NCBI GenBank assembly: GCA_903898475.1
Contig: CAIUFU010000136.1
Span: forward strand, 1-15,942
Length of the DNA stretch: 15,942 bases
Source of the DNA: an uncultured Alphaproteobacteria bacterium
GTDB lineage: Bacteria; Pseudomonadota; Alphaproteobacteria; Rickettsiales; UBA1997
Direction: 5' to 3'
Under the pieces are notes generated by a model. The model had not been told where the DNA came from. It did not search any database and saw nothing but the letters and a program-made list of their open reading frames with translations. Positions 15,656 through 15,942 of the stretch are shown piece by piece (within the stretch, counting starts at the first letter, position 1; every line of letters begins with the position of its first letter). Both the position numbers and the translations under genes were made by a program.

Positions 15656-15942
15656 TTAAATAATGGCGCTAATACCACTGGTCACCATACTTGGGCCAAC
15701 TCCCGCAACAACTCCAACTCCGAAAGCTGAACCACATGCCATTAGGTTGCCTTTGATAGCTCCAACTAAAGATAGGATGAAGGCAATAGCGGCGATTGAT
15801 TTCCCACCGTAGCCTTGGGCGACTTCTACGGTTTTGTCGTAGAGGGTTTTTAGTTCTTCACCACCGGTTCCGGCGAAGGAGATCTCTGGACAGAGGATGG
15901 ATGCTGCCGAAATTAGCGATGCAATACTCAGGAAAGATTGGA
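15656..15942 (-). CDS. traA: TraA-like F-type pilin (5' end outside window)
   Basis: The frame is open from the right edge to a TAA at 15656-15658, giving 94 visible residues; the start lies upstream of the window. The visible part begins inside a hydrophobic leader ending ...PEISFA, a good signal-peptidase site. A mature peptide of about 71 residues follows, beginning GTGGEELKTLYDKTVEVAQG. Two hydrophobic segments follow (IAAIAFILSLVGAI and SAFGVGVVAGVGPSMV), separated by a short basic loop (KGN). This is the size and layout of F pilin (about 70 residues, short polar N-terminal helix, two hydrophobic helices with a basic loop). Its position directly before traL matches F. One cysteine (visible residue 69) lies near the start of the second helix. 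Confidence 0.85.
   Translation of the reverse strand, partial: QSFLSIASLISAASILCPEISFAGTGGEELKTLYDKTVEVAQGYGGKSIAAIAFILSLVGAIKGNLMACGSAFGVGVVAGVGPSMVTSGISAII

Larger units (their letters stand above)
1..15942 (-). other. F-type (MPF_F) type IV secretion / conjugation operon
   Basis: All recognisable genes run on the minus strand in the canonical F transfer order: A, L, E, K, B, V, C, trbI, W, U, trbC, N, F, H. Junctions are overlaps or gaps of a few bases. The largest gaps are 43 bases (133-175) and 33 bases (7267-7299), so one long transcript with translational coupling is the natural reading. The block is a backbone of a self-transmissible plasmid or integrated conjugative element. No relaxase, coupling protein (TraD), integrase or origin of transfer is visible, so whether the element is complete and transmissible cannot be judged here. 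No promoter or terminator was found within it. Confidence 0.9.

Overview
The window is one continuous, tightly packed block of genes, all on the minus strand, encoding the mating-pair-formation machinery of an F-type (MPF_F) conjugative type IV secretion system. Read in the direction of transcription, from the right edge to the left, the order is traA (pilin, 5' end cut), traL, an unrecognised exported protein with a two-fold repeat, traE, traK, traB, traV, traC, a TraC-like/TrbI fusion, an S26 signal peptidase of the TraF/TrhF kind, traW, traU, trbC, traN, traF (thioredoxin fold), traH, and the first 44 codons of an unrecognised membrane protein. This is the backbone order of the F plasmid (A-L-E-K-B-V-C-trbI-W-U-trbC-N-F-H) without the F accessory genes traP, traR and trbE.

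Almost every junction is a 1-41 base overlap or a gap of a few bases, many start codons are GTG or TTG, and several Shine-Dalgarno sequences lie inside the preceding gene. I read it as a single translationally coupled polycistronic unit whose promoter is outside the window, upstream of traA. I see no tRNA, rRNA, CRISPR array, insertion sequence, convincing promoter or terminator. No gene-free stretch exceeds about 45 bases.

How the parts work together: TraA is the pilin, probably processed by the S26 peptidase. TraL, TraE, TraB and TraC form the inner-membrane platform and its motor. TraK, TraV and TraB form the envelope-spanning core. TraW, TraU, TrbC, TraF and TraH are the periplasmic pilus-assembly proteins, and TraN is the outer-membrane mating-pair stabiliser. 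TraN, TraU and TraH are rich in cysteine, and TraF carries a CPHC redox motif, so the operon seems to bring its own disulfide chemistry.

The most unusual gene is at 7300-9021. It joins a second, partial copy of the TraC ATPase domain, with both nucleotide-binding motifs destroyed, to a C-terminal TrbI domain, and it sits exactly where F carries trbI. It looks like a pseudo-ATPase partner of TraC. The second oddity is the small exported protein with a two-fold ankyrin-like repeat wedged between traL and traE.

The organism is Gram-negative (signal peptides, a lipoprotein, outer-membrane components). The DNA is moderately AT-rich, roughly 40% GC by eye. Similar compact tra units occur in Rickettsiales amplified genetic elements, Protochlamydia and Legionella islands, and plasmids of other proteobacteria. 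An integrated element or plasmid of an intracellular or protist-associated bacterium would fit, but the sequence alone does not settle the taxon.
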